From: UBA10324 sp038326325
GTDB taxonomy: Bacteria; Bacteroidota; Bacteroidia; Chitinophagales; UBA10324
Reading direction: 5' to 3'
Length of the DNA stretch: 64,000 nt
Assembly (NCBI GenBank): GCA_038326325.1
Contig: JBBQJW010000018.1
Span: 1 to 64,000 of the forward strand
This document shows positions 53,916 through 61,693 of this stretch, piece after piece. Made by a program: the position numbers and the translations under genes. The notes below the pieces were generated by a model. That model ran no database searches. It was given only the letters and a program-made list of their open reading frames with translations, and was not told the origin of the DNA. How positions within the stretch are numbered: the stretch's first letter is position 1; each line of letters begins with the position of its first letter.

Positions 53916-54545
53916 CTAATCAGTTCCATCTTCCTTATCAAATGGAAGCAGGAAGAAAAGAGGAACGATTCCATAGATGACATAGCAAAGCATAAGACTG
54001 ATATATGAAACTGCTGCCGCGACAATTATTAAAAACGGTGCAAGAATAAAAGAGCGCTTTACATTTTTCATTACTGATACCTTATCAAACTTCTGAGGCA
54101 GGAAATTTTTAGCTACATAATAATACATATAGGTTTGAGAAAATGATGCACAGGTTGCCACTGCGCCAAACATGAGTACTGCAATTCTGTTTTCCGGATA
54201 TTCACCCATCAATGCCGTAGGGAATGGAAGGAAGCAAATAAAAAAAAGTGTAATGTTGTTTAACCAGATTAAACCATAATCAATTTTTTCAGGCAGCCGA
54301 AAAAGGTTATGATGTTGTACCCAGAAAACAGCAATGAAGAAAAAACTGACTGCCCAACTTACTATTTTAGGAAGCAAATCATTGAGTGCCCATAACAATT
54401 CGTTGCTACTTTTCTCGTCTTTAAGCTCAGGAATTTTTATTTCAAGAATTAAAAGTGTAATTAAAATCGCAAACACACCATCGCTGAATGCTTCGGTTCT
54501 TGTTTTATTTAATTTCCAGAGGTGAAATTTTTTTAAGAAAGCCAT
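53916..54545 (-). CDS. TMEM175/DUF1211-family potassium-channel-like membrane protein
   Basis: This 209-aa protein has about six hydrophobic helices. The first contains R-T-E-A-F-S-D-G-V-F-A-I-L-I-T-L-L-I-L-E-I, the F-S-D-G-x-F-A signature of TMEM175 channels, whose first helix lines the pore. W-V-Q-H-H-N-L-F and L-W-L-N-N-I-T-L-F-F-I-C-F-L-P-F-P-T-A are also typical. Bacterial TMEM175 proteins are tetrameric potassium leak channels. The basic N-terminus suggests a cytosolic start. It stands alone, 39 bases after the upstream barrel-protein gene. Confidence 0.88.
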   Translation of the reverse strand: MAFLKKFHLWKLNKTRTEAFSDGVFAILITLLILEIKIPELKDEKSSNELLWALNDLLPKIVSWAVSFFFIAVFWVQHHNLFRLPEKIDYGLIWLNNITLFFICFLPFPTALMGEYPENRIAVLMFGAVATCASFSQTYMYYYVAKNFLPQKFDKVSVMKNVKRSFILAPFLIIVAAAVSYISLMLCYVIYGIVPLFFLLPFDKEDGTD

Positions 54546-54584
54546 ACCATTGAAAAATTAAAAGTGAAAAACAGATTATTGATT

Positions 54585-56672
54585 TTAAAATCGCAATCTC
54601 ATTTCAAGTTTCACTTCTGATTTGTGATTGCTGTTGATTTGGTCTAATCCACTGCTGATAGTTGTTTGATTGAGATAGGATGTCTGCGCAAAGCGCGCCC
54701 ATATATCAATGTGTTTATTCATAGTGTAACGGAGCAACAGGTACCACCGGATTCCCTTCCCTTGAAAAGCAGGAATGCTGTAACTGTACAATACATCATT
54801 TTCAAAAGCATAAATGCGAGTGTCGTAATTATCAGTATCGAAAATGGAATAGCGAAGTGTTACACCTAAAGGCAACCCTGATTTTTTAAAATTAATATCC
54901 TGCAAAAACAAAACTCCTTTTGAGTAATCGCCATTACCTTCTTTAAAACGAACCGCTTCAACTCTGCTTTGAAATGAAATTAACTGGTTGACTTTGTAAG
55001 TGAGATTGAATCGAAGATTTTGTTTTCGCTGCCAGATTAAATAGTCAATATGCGATTCGGGGTCATTACTATTTACCTCTTTATTTTTATCTCGATAGCG
55101 GACATACATAGTGATAAATTTTTTCGGAGTGTAAGTAGCTTGAGCAAAATAATCTGTTCCATAGGATGGAGCATTCACCTGAAAGTCAAGCCATTTCTTA
55201 TTGAAGAAATCAGCATACGCATCCAGGGCTAAAACTCTTGATGGATGAACTGATAGACCAGCATATAAACCATTTTCATTATTGGGTGTGCTGCTCTCAC
55301 CAAATCCCTGAGCGAATGGTGCAAGATATTCTTTCGAATAGTTACGATACACCAATGACAAATCAGCTTTCGGAGTTAGACTCATTTGCAATCCCTGTAA
55401 CAGTGCTTTCCCTCCATTGCCTGACACAGCAGCTTCACCAAACAACTGCATATTACTTAACCGCCAGCTATAATCGAAAGAAGCATTTTGCATAATTGCG
55501 CTTTTCAAACTAAACTGATTATAAGGATAAGCCCGCTGTAACACTTCATTTACATTCAATGAATTTTGCAAAGCTGTTACTCCTGCACTGAAATTGTGCT
55601 GATGAAAATTCAGATTTCCACCAACTGTTGTTTGTTTGCTTGCACCTTTGTGCGAAAGCTCAGTATAAGTTCGATGATAACCATCGCCACCAAACGAAGT
55701 AATAATTATTTCATCTGTAACAGTATCAACTGAAGATATATTCGCATCCGTTTTTTTATAAGAAAAGAAAGGAGTGAACGAAAGTTTTTTTGTACCAATG
55801 GTAATTGCAGCGCCTCTAAAAAAATTCACTTCATTAGATGAAGTGTAAGGTTTTATTTCTCTTCCACCTTTTTTAACAGCAAGCACCTGCGCGCTTTTGC
55901 CAATTCCAAAGCCACCCCACATCACCAATCCCTGACCAAAACTTAAAGTATAATCTCCCAACGCTACTGCTTTCATCCATTTGCTTCCCCGATAATAAAA
56001 ATGTGCTGAGTAAAAATCAAAACCGCTTGGCTGAGTGCCTTTAAATAATTCTTCGCCTGCATCTTTCTTAGCTGTTACACCATAACTCAATTTTGTTCCG
56101 TAGTTGTAACGAAAGCGAGCATAAATTTTCTGCGGACTTCCAAGGTAGCGATTGGTATCATTCGTTGCAGTATCAATCGGAGAAAAACCTTTTGACACCT
56201 CGGGTGTTTGTTGCGCACGAATCAAAAACATGTAATCGCCCTGCAGCAAAATTTCCTTTGCCGTTGCGTTTACTGCATTCAAATCACCAGTTACTTTTAT
56301 GTAAGGGAGCAATCCGTTTATTGTATTGATATCAAAATAGGGTATTGCCTGAATTTCAAAAATAGTAATGAAGCGACCAAAATATTTCCGGTAAGAAAGA
56401 AGCGATTGCAGTTGCAAATCACTTAGCACTCCAATTTCAACCAACTGCTTTAATTCTTCTTCACTTGCGCGATCTAAATTCAGCGGGTGTAACAGTATCG
56501 TGTTTGACAGCTCATCTTCATCTTCATAATTCTCACCTTGCGCATCTGTGTTCTGCGATTGTTGTTCTAATAAATTTTGTTGTTGGTCAGCGTCCTTATT
56601 CACCTGAGAAAAAACAGGAGAAACAAAAAATAAAAACAAAATAAGTGTGAAACTATTTTTTACCCAACGCAT
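54585..56672 (-). CDS. Helix-hairpin-helix plus outer-membrane barrel protein
   Basis: This 695-aa protein has a Sec signal (F-T-L-I-L-F-L-F-F-V-S-P-V-F-S-Q) and an acidic, glutamine-rich linker. A helix-hairpin-helix region follows (about residues 62-125, P-L-N-L-D-R-A-S-E-E-E-L-K-Q-L and L-Q-S-L-L-S-Y-R-K-Y-F-G). It resembles ComEA/T2SK-type HhH modules that contact DNA or proteins. The remaining ~550 residues are long amphipathic beta-strands ending L-E-M-R-L-R-F, as in an outer-membrane barrel. The start overlaps the end of the PorV-like gene by 20 bases. Proteins of this type are widespread in Bacteroidota but their role is not established. Confidence 0.8.
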   Translation of the reverse strand: MRWVKNSFTLILFLFFVSPVFSQVNKDADQQQNLLEQQSQNTDAQGENYEDEDELSNTILLHPLNLDRASEEELKQLVEIGVLSDLQLQSLLSYRKYFGRFITIFEIQAIPYFDINTINGLLPYIKVTGDLNAVNATAKEILLQGDYMFLIRAQQTPEVSKGFSPIDTATNDTNRYLGSPQKIYARFRYNYGTKLSYGVTAKKDAGEELFKGTQPSGFDFYSAHFYYRGSKWMKAVALGDYTLSFGQGLVMWGGFGIGKSAQVLAVKKGGREIKPYTSSNEVNFFRGAAITIGTKKLSFTPFFSYKKTDANISSVDTVTDEIIITSFGGDGYHRTYTELSHKGASKQTTVGGNLNFHQHNFSAGVTALQNSLNVNEVLQRAYPYNQFSLKSAIMQNASFDYSWRLSNMQLFGEAAVSGNGGKALLQGLQMSLTPKADLSLVYRNYSKEYLAPFAQGFGESSTPNNENGLYAGLSVHPSRVLALDAYADFFNKKWLDFQVNAPSYGTDYFAQATYTPKKFITMYVRYRDKNKEVNSNDPESHIDYLIWQRKQNLRFNLTYKVNQLISFQSRVEAVRFKEGNGDYSKGVLFLQDINFKKSGLPLGVTLRYSIFDTDNYDTRIYAFENDVLYSYSIPAFQGKGIRWYLLLRYTMNKHIDIWARFAQTSYLNQTTISSGLDQINSNHKSEVKLEMRLRF

Positions 56673-57489
56673 ATTTCAGTGATAAAGTTGGAGAGTATCC
56701 TAACTGTGCGTGATATGCAGAGGCAATGTCAACAGTAAAACTTTTCAATTCGAAGCCCGCACCAAATCCATATTCAAATGGCTGAGTACAAATTCCTCCA
56801 CGGAGAAAAATTTTACTTCCGGGTTTGTATTCAATACCGGCATGAAAGCGAGAAGGAGAATTCAGGTCTTTACTTTCTTCGGCAATCATCATTACGCGGT
56901 CGCTTAGATTGTAATTCATTCCTAATGAAAACTGAGTCGGAATTTTTTCGTCAGTATAATATCCGCCACTCACCATAAACGGATTAAACACATTCATTCC
57001 GAACGATAAATCCTTAATCACTTTAATACAAACACCTAATTCTCCTGTAAGCGCGCTGTTGTTTCCATATTCAGCAATGGAAGTTTGCAAATAGTCTGCT
57101 TTAACACCGAACGCAATATTATCGGTTAATTTTTGTGTGTATGAAAGCCCAGCCAATTTTCTGTTGAAATTATTGAACCCGAAATAATTTACATTGAAGC
57201 CAAAAACTCCGTACTTCGATGGCATTGCAAATCCTGCTCCTGCTCCTGAAAGCTCTTTTAGTAGAAAACGATTGGAAGAAGTGAGTGTAACAGTTGGTTT
57301 ATCTAACCACGCAAGTGAAGAAGGATTATTAAAAACACCATAAGCATCACCAACTATCTGATTCGAATTTCCCAATGCAACTGAACGAGCATCAGATGTT
57401 GGCAAATAAGATTGCGCATTTGCTGAATACAGCGAAATGAAAAATGAAAAGTGAAAGGTGAAAAGTGTTATTCGTAGATATTTTTTCAT
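56653..57489 (-). CDS. PorV/PorQ-like outer-membrane beta-barrel protein
   Basis: This 278-aa protein has a Sec signal (I-T-L-F-T-F-H-F-S-F-F-I-S-L-Y-S-A-N-A-Q). The mature protein begins S-Y-L-P-T-S-D-A-R-S-V-A-L-G-N-S, followed by G-V-F-N-N-P-S-S-L-A-W, the hallmark of the FadL-like PorV/PorQ/UPF0164 group. The C-terminus is strand-like (S-L-K-Y-A-L-G). PorV and PorQ take part in T9SS, receiving cargo at the outer membrane; many paralogues have unknown jobs. It overlaps the HhH-barrel gene by 20 bases, so the pair is translationally coupled and may form one complex. Confidence 0.78.
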   Translation of the reverse strand: MKKYLRITLFTFHFSFFISLYSANAQSYLPTSDARSVALGNSNQIVGDAYGVFNNPSSLAWLDKPTVTLTSSNRFLLKELSGAGAGFAMPSKYGVFGFNVNYFGFNNFNRKLAGLSYTQKLTDNIAFGVKADYLQTSIAEYGNNSALTGELGVCIKVIKDLSFGMNVFNPFMVSGGYYTDEKIPTQFSLGMNYNLSDRVMMIAEESKDLNSPSRFHAGIEYKPGSKIFLRGGICTQPFEYGFGAGFELKSFTVDIASAYHAQLGYSPTLSLKYALGKK

Positions 57490-57560
57490 CGCAGCAATTT
57501 ATTCAATTAGTTTTTGAAAACTGATTTATGAAAAAAATATTTTGGTAAATATTATTCCTG

Positions 57561-58412
57561 TTACAAGCCATTCAACTCAGCAGTCACCTTCTGAATTACC
57601 TGTGAGAGATGGTCCTTTTTATCAGCGAAATTCAGTTTGTCAACATCAATAATTAACAACTTCCCCTCCTTGTACTGACTGATCCATGCTTCATAATATT
57701 CGTTAAGGCGACGGAGATAATCGAGACGAAGATTGTCTTCATATTCTCTTCCGCGTTTTTGAATTTGTCCAACCAAGGTTGAAATAGAACCACGCAGATA
57801 AATTAACAAGTCGGGTGGATTGATGAGTTTATTTATAGTCTTAAAGAGATTTGTGTAATTATCAAAATCTCGCTTCGTCATCAAACTCATCGAGTGAAGA
57901 TTGGGGGCGAAGATTTGCGCATCTTCATAAATGGTTCTGTCTTGCACCACTACTTTATTCCCGCGCTGAATGTCAATCAACTGATTAAATCGGCTGTTCA
58001 GAAAAAACACCTGTAACGGAAAACTCCATCTCGGCATGTCTTCATAAAAATCCATCAGGTAAGGATTGTTTTCTACATCTTCATATTGCGGTTCCCATCC
58101 GAAATGCTGCGCAAGCAATTTTGTAAGAGTAGATTTTCCTGCTCCGATATTTCCGGCAATTGCAATGTGTTTGTATTTCAGTTTCGCAGGTGCTGCAGAT
58201 TTTGCAACCGACTTCACACGAACATCGGCTTTTGATTTTGGCTTTGCCTTCGCTGCGGGTTTTGCCTTTGCAATAACTTTTTTCTTAGGTGCAGATTTAG
58301 CAACAGGTTTTGATTTCGTTGCGGGTTTTGCTTTCGCCTTTGGTTTAGCAGCAGGTTTTGCTTTAGCAACTGGTTTAGCTTTCGCCTTTGGTTTTGATTT
58401 TTTGGTGGCCAT
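57561..58412 (-). CDS. Deoxynucleoside kinase with lysine-rich N-terminal tail
   Basis: Residues 80-283 form a complete deoxynucleoside kinase: P-loop G-N-I-G-A-G-K-S-T (87-95), Y-E-D-V-E-N-N-P-Y-L (substrate-binding glutamate region), V-V-Q-D-R-T-I-Y-E-D (D-R-S-like motif), and L-I-Y-L-R-G-S. This salvages deoxynucleosides in the cytosol. Bacteroidota homologues are usually about 205 aa. Here an extra ~78 residues precede the kinase, made of K-P-K-A-K-A-K-P/A-A-K repeats as in histone-H1-like and AlgP-type tails. The tail is highly basic, disordered and probably binds nucleic acid. The frame is continuous with the kinase and begins at an ATG, so this is a real fusion unless a later start exists; none with ATG is seen before the kinase. 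Confidence 0.9.
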   Translation of the reverse strand: MATKKSKPKAKAKPVAKAKPAAKPKAKAKPATKSKPVAKSAPKKKVIAKAKPAAKAKPKSKADVRVKSVAKSAAPAKLKYKHIAIAGNIGAGKSTLTKLLAQHFGWEPQYEDVENNPYLMDFYEDMPRWSFPLQVFFLNSRFNQLIDIQRGNKVVVQDRTIYEDAQIFAPNLHSMSLMTKRDFDNYTNLFKTINKLINPPDLLIYLRGSISTLVGQIQKRGREYEDNLRLDYLRRLNEYYEAWISQYKEGKLLIIDVDKLNFADKKDHLSQVIQKVTAELNGL

Positions 58413-58563
58413 GGTTTGGTTGGTATATCAAGGGGTCAAAGTAAAAATTTTATTAAACAGTAAAATAGTTTTTATAAAAAGTTAATCACAAAAAACGAAA
58501 TTGAGATTTTAGAATTTTGATTTATGAATATTTTTATAATTGAAAATTAATTTAGGGAAAATT

Positions 58564-59559
58564 CTAAAACTCTCTTATCCCAATAATCTTTCTCGCCTCG
58601 CTCACTGTTTTCCTTCCGCTTTCTCTTGCTTTCTCAGCGCCCATTTTTACAACTTTACTAATATAACTTTCATCAGAAGAAATTGCTTTTATCTTTTCAC
58701 GAATCGGAGAAACGAAAATGTTCATGTCTTCGGCCAATTGCTTTTTCATATCGCCGTAGCGAATCGTACAATTATTGTATGTAGTTTCGAAATGTGTAAC
58801 AGTGTCTTCAGATGAAACTAATTTCATCAACATAAAAATATTTTCTATTACCTCCACTTTCGGTTGATTGGGTTGTGTAGGTCCCGAATCTGTTACAGCC
58901 TGCATTATCTTTTTTCGAATCATTTCAGGTTCATCAATCAGAAATATTGATTTATTTCCGCCTTCGCTCTTTCCCATTTTACCGCTTCCATCCAATGCCG
59001 GAACTTTTACTAATTGCTCTCCGAAATTGTAAGCAACAGGTTCAGGAAAAAATTCCACTCCATACAAATTATTAAAACGATTTGCAAAAGTTCGAGTCAT
59101 TTCAAGATGCTGTTCCTGATCTTTTCCGACAGGAACTTTATAAGCACGATGAATTAAAATATCAGCGGCCATCAACACCGGATAAGTAAATAAACCTGCA
59201 TTTACATTATCGGGATGCTTACGAATTTTCTCTTTGAACGAGGTGCTGCGCTCTAACAAACCAACCGGCGCGAGCATATTCAACAATGTAAACAACTCTG
59301 TTGTTTCGGGCAAATCGCTCTGCACATAGAGTGTTGAAATTTCAGGGTCTAAACCACAAGCGAGATATTCGGCAAGCACCTGTTTTACCGAAGCATGTAA
59401 ATTATCAGGGTGCGGATGTGTTGTGAGCGAATGATAATCGGCAACAAAAAATAAACAGTTGGCATCGTGTTGCATCTTCAGAAAATTCTTTACCGCGCCG
59501 AAATAACTTCCGAGGTGAAGATTGCCCGTGGGGCGAATGCCGCTAACTACAGTTTCCAT
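58564..59559 (-). CDS. trpS: Tryptophan--tRNA ligase
   Basis: The 331-aa protein is a class I aminoacyl-tRNA synthetase. It has the HIGH-type motif P-T-G-N-L-H-L-G-S-Y-F-G near residue 11 and the KMSKS-type motif G-K-M-G-K-S-E-G-G near residue 200. G-K-D-Q-E-Q-H-L-E-M-T-R matches the tryptophanyl branch. It charges tRNA-Trp in the cytosol. The length is normal. It faces the accessory region at its 5' end and stands alone. Confidence 0.95.
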   Translation of the reverse strand: METVVSGIRPTGNLHLGSYFGAVKNFLKMQHDANCLFFVADYHSLTTHPHPDNLHASVKQVLAEYLACGLDPEISTLYVQSDLPETTELFTLLNMLAPVGLLERSTSFKEKIRKHPDNVNAGLFTYPVLMAADILIHRAYKVPVGKDQEQHLEMTRTFANRFNNLYGVEFFPEPVAYNFGEQLVKVPALDGSGKMGKSEGGNKSIFLIDEPEMIRKKIMQAVTDSGPTQPNQPKVEVIENIFMLMKLVSSEDTVTHFETTYNNCTIRYGDMKKQLAEDMNIFVSPIREKIKAISSDESYISKVVKMGAEKARESGRKTVSEARKIIGIREF

Positions 59560-59709
59560 GCGCGCAAAGAAAATGAAAAATGTGGTTTCTGGCTGAAATG
59601 AATTTTAAGGTTAACCCCTTAAATTATTTTATTCTTTATTATACTTTTTAAAATTCTCCTCCTGATTAAAAATTTAAACGGGTACCGTTAAATGTAACAG
59701 TTTGCAACC

Positions 59710-59900
59710 TGCTCCGCTGCCGGTAACGCCACACCCTTGTCCGGTCTCCGACCGACAAGCAATAACCCATGACAAAAAAGAATAACCTTTGTAAAAAAAA
59801 TATCCATTAACCCATACCTTTATCGTGCATAAAAATAATTAAATCTTTAATCGGTTGTCGGTCGGAGACCGGACAACGGGAAAGCACCAACAACGGAGCA
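59710..59900. mobile_element. Palindromic MITE/REP-pair-like element, copy A
   Basis: This 191-base element is bounded by TGCTCCG and its inverse CGGAGCA. Two perfect 22-bp inverted arms lie inside it (59737-59758 and 59855-59876; core GTCTCCGAC). Each arm can itself fold into a hairpin (GGTC-TCC-GACC stem). About 96 AT-rich bases separate them. No coding capacity. A second copy lies at 60941-61130 in the same orientation. The layout resembles paired REP sequences or a small inverted-repeat element moved in trans; the transposase is not in the window. Confidence 0.8.
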
Positions 59901-59935
59901 CACTTTATCTTTTTCTACCGGCAGCTAAAATTAAT

Positions 59936-59969
59936 ACTGTTACACCCTATTCACTTTTACTGTAACAGT
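59936..59969. repeat. Inverted pair of the TGTWACA word
   Basis: ACTGTTACA (59936-59944) and TGTAACAGT (59961-59969) form 9-bp arms with a 16-base loop, between genes and downstream of the DUF998 gene. It can act as a weak hairpin but lacks a strong T run. Confidence 0.6.
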
Positions 59970-60033
59970 TTATAAATCTGATTATTTAATTGCGTGCGAT
60001 TGCAAATCGCCGGCAACCGGGTATTTTTCATTA

Positions 60034-60717
60034 TTAAGCAGAGGCAGAGTTTTTTAATATGAAGAATGATATTGCTGCCATCCAAACAAAGCCAATGGTA
60101 AGGCTTAGTCTTTGAAAGACGCCCGCAAATTCAACTAACCCTGTTACTTGTTTAAAACCAACGCCTGCAAAAATAAAAAATGTAAGCATTCCAATTCCTG
60201 ACAAGAGCGAGTAGGTTGCCCAACTATTATTAGTTGCTTCTTTAAATCGGTTTCGGATTTTAAAAATTGCAATTGGTAAACACACAAAAACAAAAATCGA
60301 GAAAAAGTCGTGAAGGTGTCCGTGAATTGTGAATTGGGCAATTGCGAGTGGCTCCGTTGTTGGATAACCAAAAACAGGGTCAGATGAGAATAGTCCGGCA
60401 CCAACTAAACCAAGCCCTACGGCTCCAATTAGTCGCGATGTCCAGAGTGAATTTTTTAATAACGGGGTAGCTTGTCTGAATCCAATTGCAAATAAAAATA
60501 TCAGCGAACCGGAAACAATGAAATTGGTTATTTGTATCCATCCTGATTGTCCGATTGATAAAGAACTGATTGGAAATTTCATTGCAGTATATCCATCTCT
60601 TAGTTGACCCTGAACTAAAAACACAACTATAAATAAAAGACACCCTGCCAGTCCGCAAGTGAGCAGTGCTTTAATTGTTTTGCTGACTCCATTATTTAAA
60701 GTCATTTTATTTGTCAT
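60034..60717 (-). CDS. DUF998-family membrane protein
   Basis: The 227-aa protein has about six hydrophobic helices. The signatures of DUF998 are seen: Y-T-A-M-K-F-P-I-S-S-L-S-I-G near residue 40, then G-L-F-S-S-D-P-V-F-G-Y-P, then H-G-H-L-H-D-F-F-S-I-F-V-F. DUF998 proteins are inner-membrane proteins of unknown function, frequent in accessory regions. The gene lies between the two copies of the palindromic element, which suggests it travelled with them or that the elements mark an unstable site. A -7-like box TATATTTG (minus strand, 60748-60755) lies 31 bases upstream of the start. Confidence 0.82.
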   Translation of the reverse strand: MTNKMTLNNGVSKTIKALLTCGLAGCLLFIVVFLVQGQLRDGYTAMKFPISSLSIGQSGWIQITNFIVSGSLIFLFAIGFRQATPLLKNSLWTSRLIGAVGLGLVGAGLFSSDPVFGYPTTEPLAIAQFTIHGHLHDFFSIFVFVCLPIAIFKIRNRFKEATNNSWATYSLLSGIGMLTFFIFAGVGFKQVTGLVEFAGVFQRLSLTIGFVWMAAISFFILKNSASA

Positions 60718-60809
60718 GATGTGGTGTTACACCTTTTCATTTCAAAACAAATATAACATGCTTCCGCTTTAGCTTGTTGTGTTCATCAACAGGTTTTAAA
60801 CTGTTACAC

Positions 60810-60873
60810 CTCTGTGTCCCCATCACCACTTAAGCCCTTGCACAGGGAGACACAGAGTGAGGTTGAGGGGACA
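60810..60873. repeat. Nested inverted repeat
   Basis: CTCTGTGTC (60810-60818) pairs with GACACAGAG (60849-60857). An alternative pair TGTCCCC (60815-60821) and GGGGACA (60867-60873) overlaps it, so two mutually exclusive stems are possible. Purpose unknown; no T run follows. Confidence 0.5.
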
Positions 60874-60940
60874 TAATTTTCATTATTTAGTTTGTTCTTT
60901 CCCATTTAATACCGCCTACTTGATCGAATCTTAAAATCCC

Positions 60941-61130
60941 TGCTCCGCTGCCGGTAACGCCACACCCTTGTCCGGTCTCCGACCGACAAGCAATAACCCA
61001 TGACAACAAAGAATAACCTTTGTAAAAAAATATCCATTACCCCATACCCTCATCGTGCATAAAAATAATTAAATCTTTAATCGGTTGTCGGTCGGAGACC
61101 GGACAACGTGAAAGCACCAACAACGGAGCA
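60941..61130. mobile_element. Palindromic MITE/REP-pair-like element, copy B
   Basis: This 190-base copy is nearly identical to 59710-59900: same TGCTCCG/CGGAGCA ends and same two 22-bp inverted arms. It differs by a few substitutions and one base in an A run. It directly abuts the 3' end of the next minus-strand gene (stop at 61134), so it may serve as that gene's terminator. Confidence 0.8.
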
Positions 61131-61133
61131 GAA

Positions 61134-61553
61134 TTATGCATTCCAATTAAATTCCTTTTCTGTTTTAGTATTCCATTCAAACAATCTCTTTCCTAACTCA
61201 TTTAACCTTGCCGGTAATGTTGTGATATAAAATAAAGAACGATGATGATGTGGTTCATTTTGTTTGTTATCATTTGCAACTTGAATTGCTGAATGACCGT
61301 TGGGCTCATAACAAAATACTTTCAACAATAAAAAACAATCCGCTTTTTTTTCTTCATCACCAATTTGAAATATTACCGTGTCATTAATACTTTTTGGAAA
61401 TGATATTAATGCAGTTCCAAATTCTCTAAACAAATCATCATAACCCCAAAATTCTAAAGTTGATTTACAGTGGGTGTTACAAATTTCAAGTTGATACTTT
61501 CCGAAATCTTCATCATCGAAATGTGGAGCTATAATTTTAATAGTCTGTTCCAA
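61134..61553 (-). CDS. Unknown protein, first small gene of the repeat-spaced array
   Basis: This 139-aa protein starts at TTG (61553), since an in-frame stop lies just upstream and no ATG follows near the N-terminus. It is soluble, acidic and has no signal or membrane helix. Visible pieces are I-A-P-H-F-D-D-E-D-F-G-K-Y-Q-L-E-I-C and a histidine cluster (N-E-P-H-H-H-R-S-L-F-Y). I recognise no family. It is the last in transcription order of three small genes separated by a shared repeat, next to the palindromic element. Proteins of this size and style occur in immunity-type arrays, but that is a guess. Confidence 0.6.
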   Translation of the reverse strand: MEQTIKIIAPHFDDEDFGKYQLEICNTHCKSTLEFWGYDDLFREFGTALISFPKSINDTVIFQIGDEEKKADCFLLLKVFCYEPNGHSAIQVANDNKQNEPHHHRSLFYITTLPARLNELGKRLFEWNTKTEKEFNWNA

Positions 61554-61570
61554 ATTTTATTTTTTCTTCC

Positions 61571-61680
61571 TCACAAATAAACTAAAATATTATTGCAGCG
61601 ATTGAGCGGTTGTGTTTTATGAAGAGGTGGGTTTTGTGTTGGAGCAAATAATTTGATTGATGGTTAGGCGACCAACAAAG
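61571..61680. repeat. Array spacer repeat R1
   Basis: This block recurs at 62188-62262 and 62810-62915. The shared core runs from ACAAATAAACTAAAAT through ATTGCAGCGATTGAGCGGTT. After it come G-T-rich sequence and, in R1 and R3 only, GTTGGAGC-AATAATTTGATTG followed by a small hairpin (here TGGT at 61661-61664 and ACCA at 61671-61674). Confidence 0.85.
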
Positions 61681-61693
61681 GCGGAACTGTAAG

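Larger units (their letters stand above)
59560..60033. other. Intergenic region upstream of trpS
   Basis: This 474-base gap holds no gene I can support. It contains one copy of the palindromic ~190-bp element (59710-59900), three copies of the TGTWACA word (59693, 59938 and 59961), and AT-rich leader sequence next to trpS without a clear promoter. Confidence 0.7.
60718..61133. other. Intergenic region between the DUF998 gene and the small-gene array
   Basis: These 416 bases hold no gene. They contain two TGTWACA words (60725 and 60802), a nested inverted repeat (60810-60873) and element copy B (60941-61130), which stops three bases before the next gene's stop codon. Confidence 0.7.

Noticed and set aside
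58066..58485. 139-codon plus-strand frame rich in Phe, Ala and Gly
   Set aside because: It is the antisense of the lysine-rich tail of the deoxynucleoside kinase; the repeats make a long open frame by chance.
59560..59700. T-box or tryptophan leader upstream of trpS
   Set aside because: No T-box motif, no run of Trp codons and no terminator/antiterminator pair could be found in the leader.
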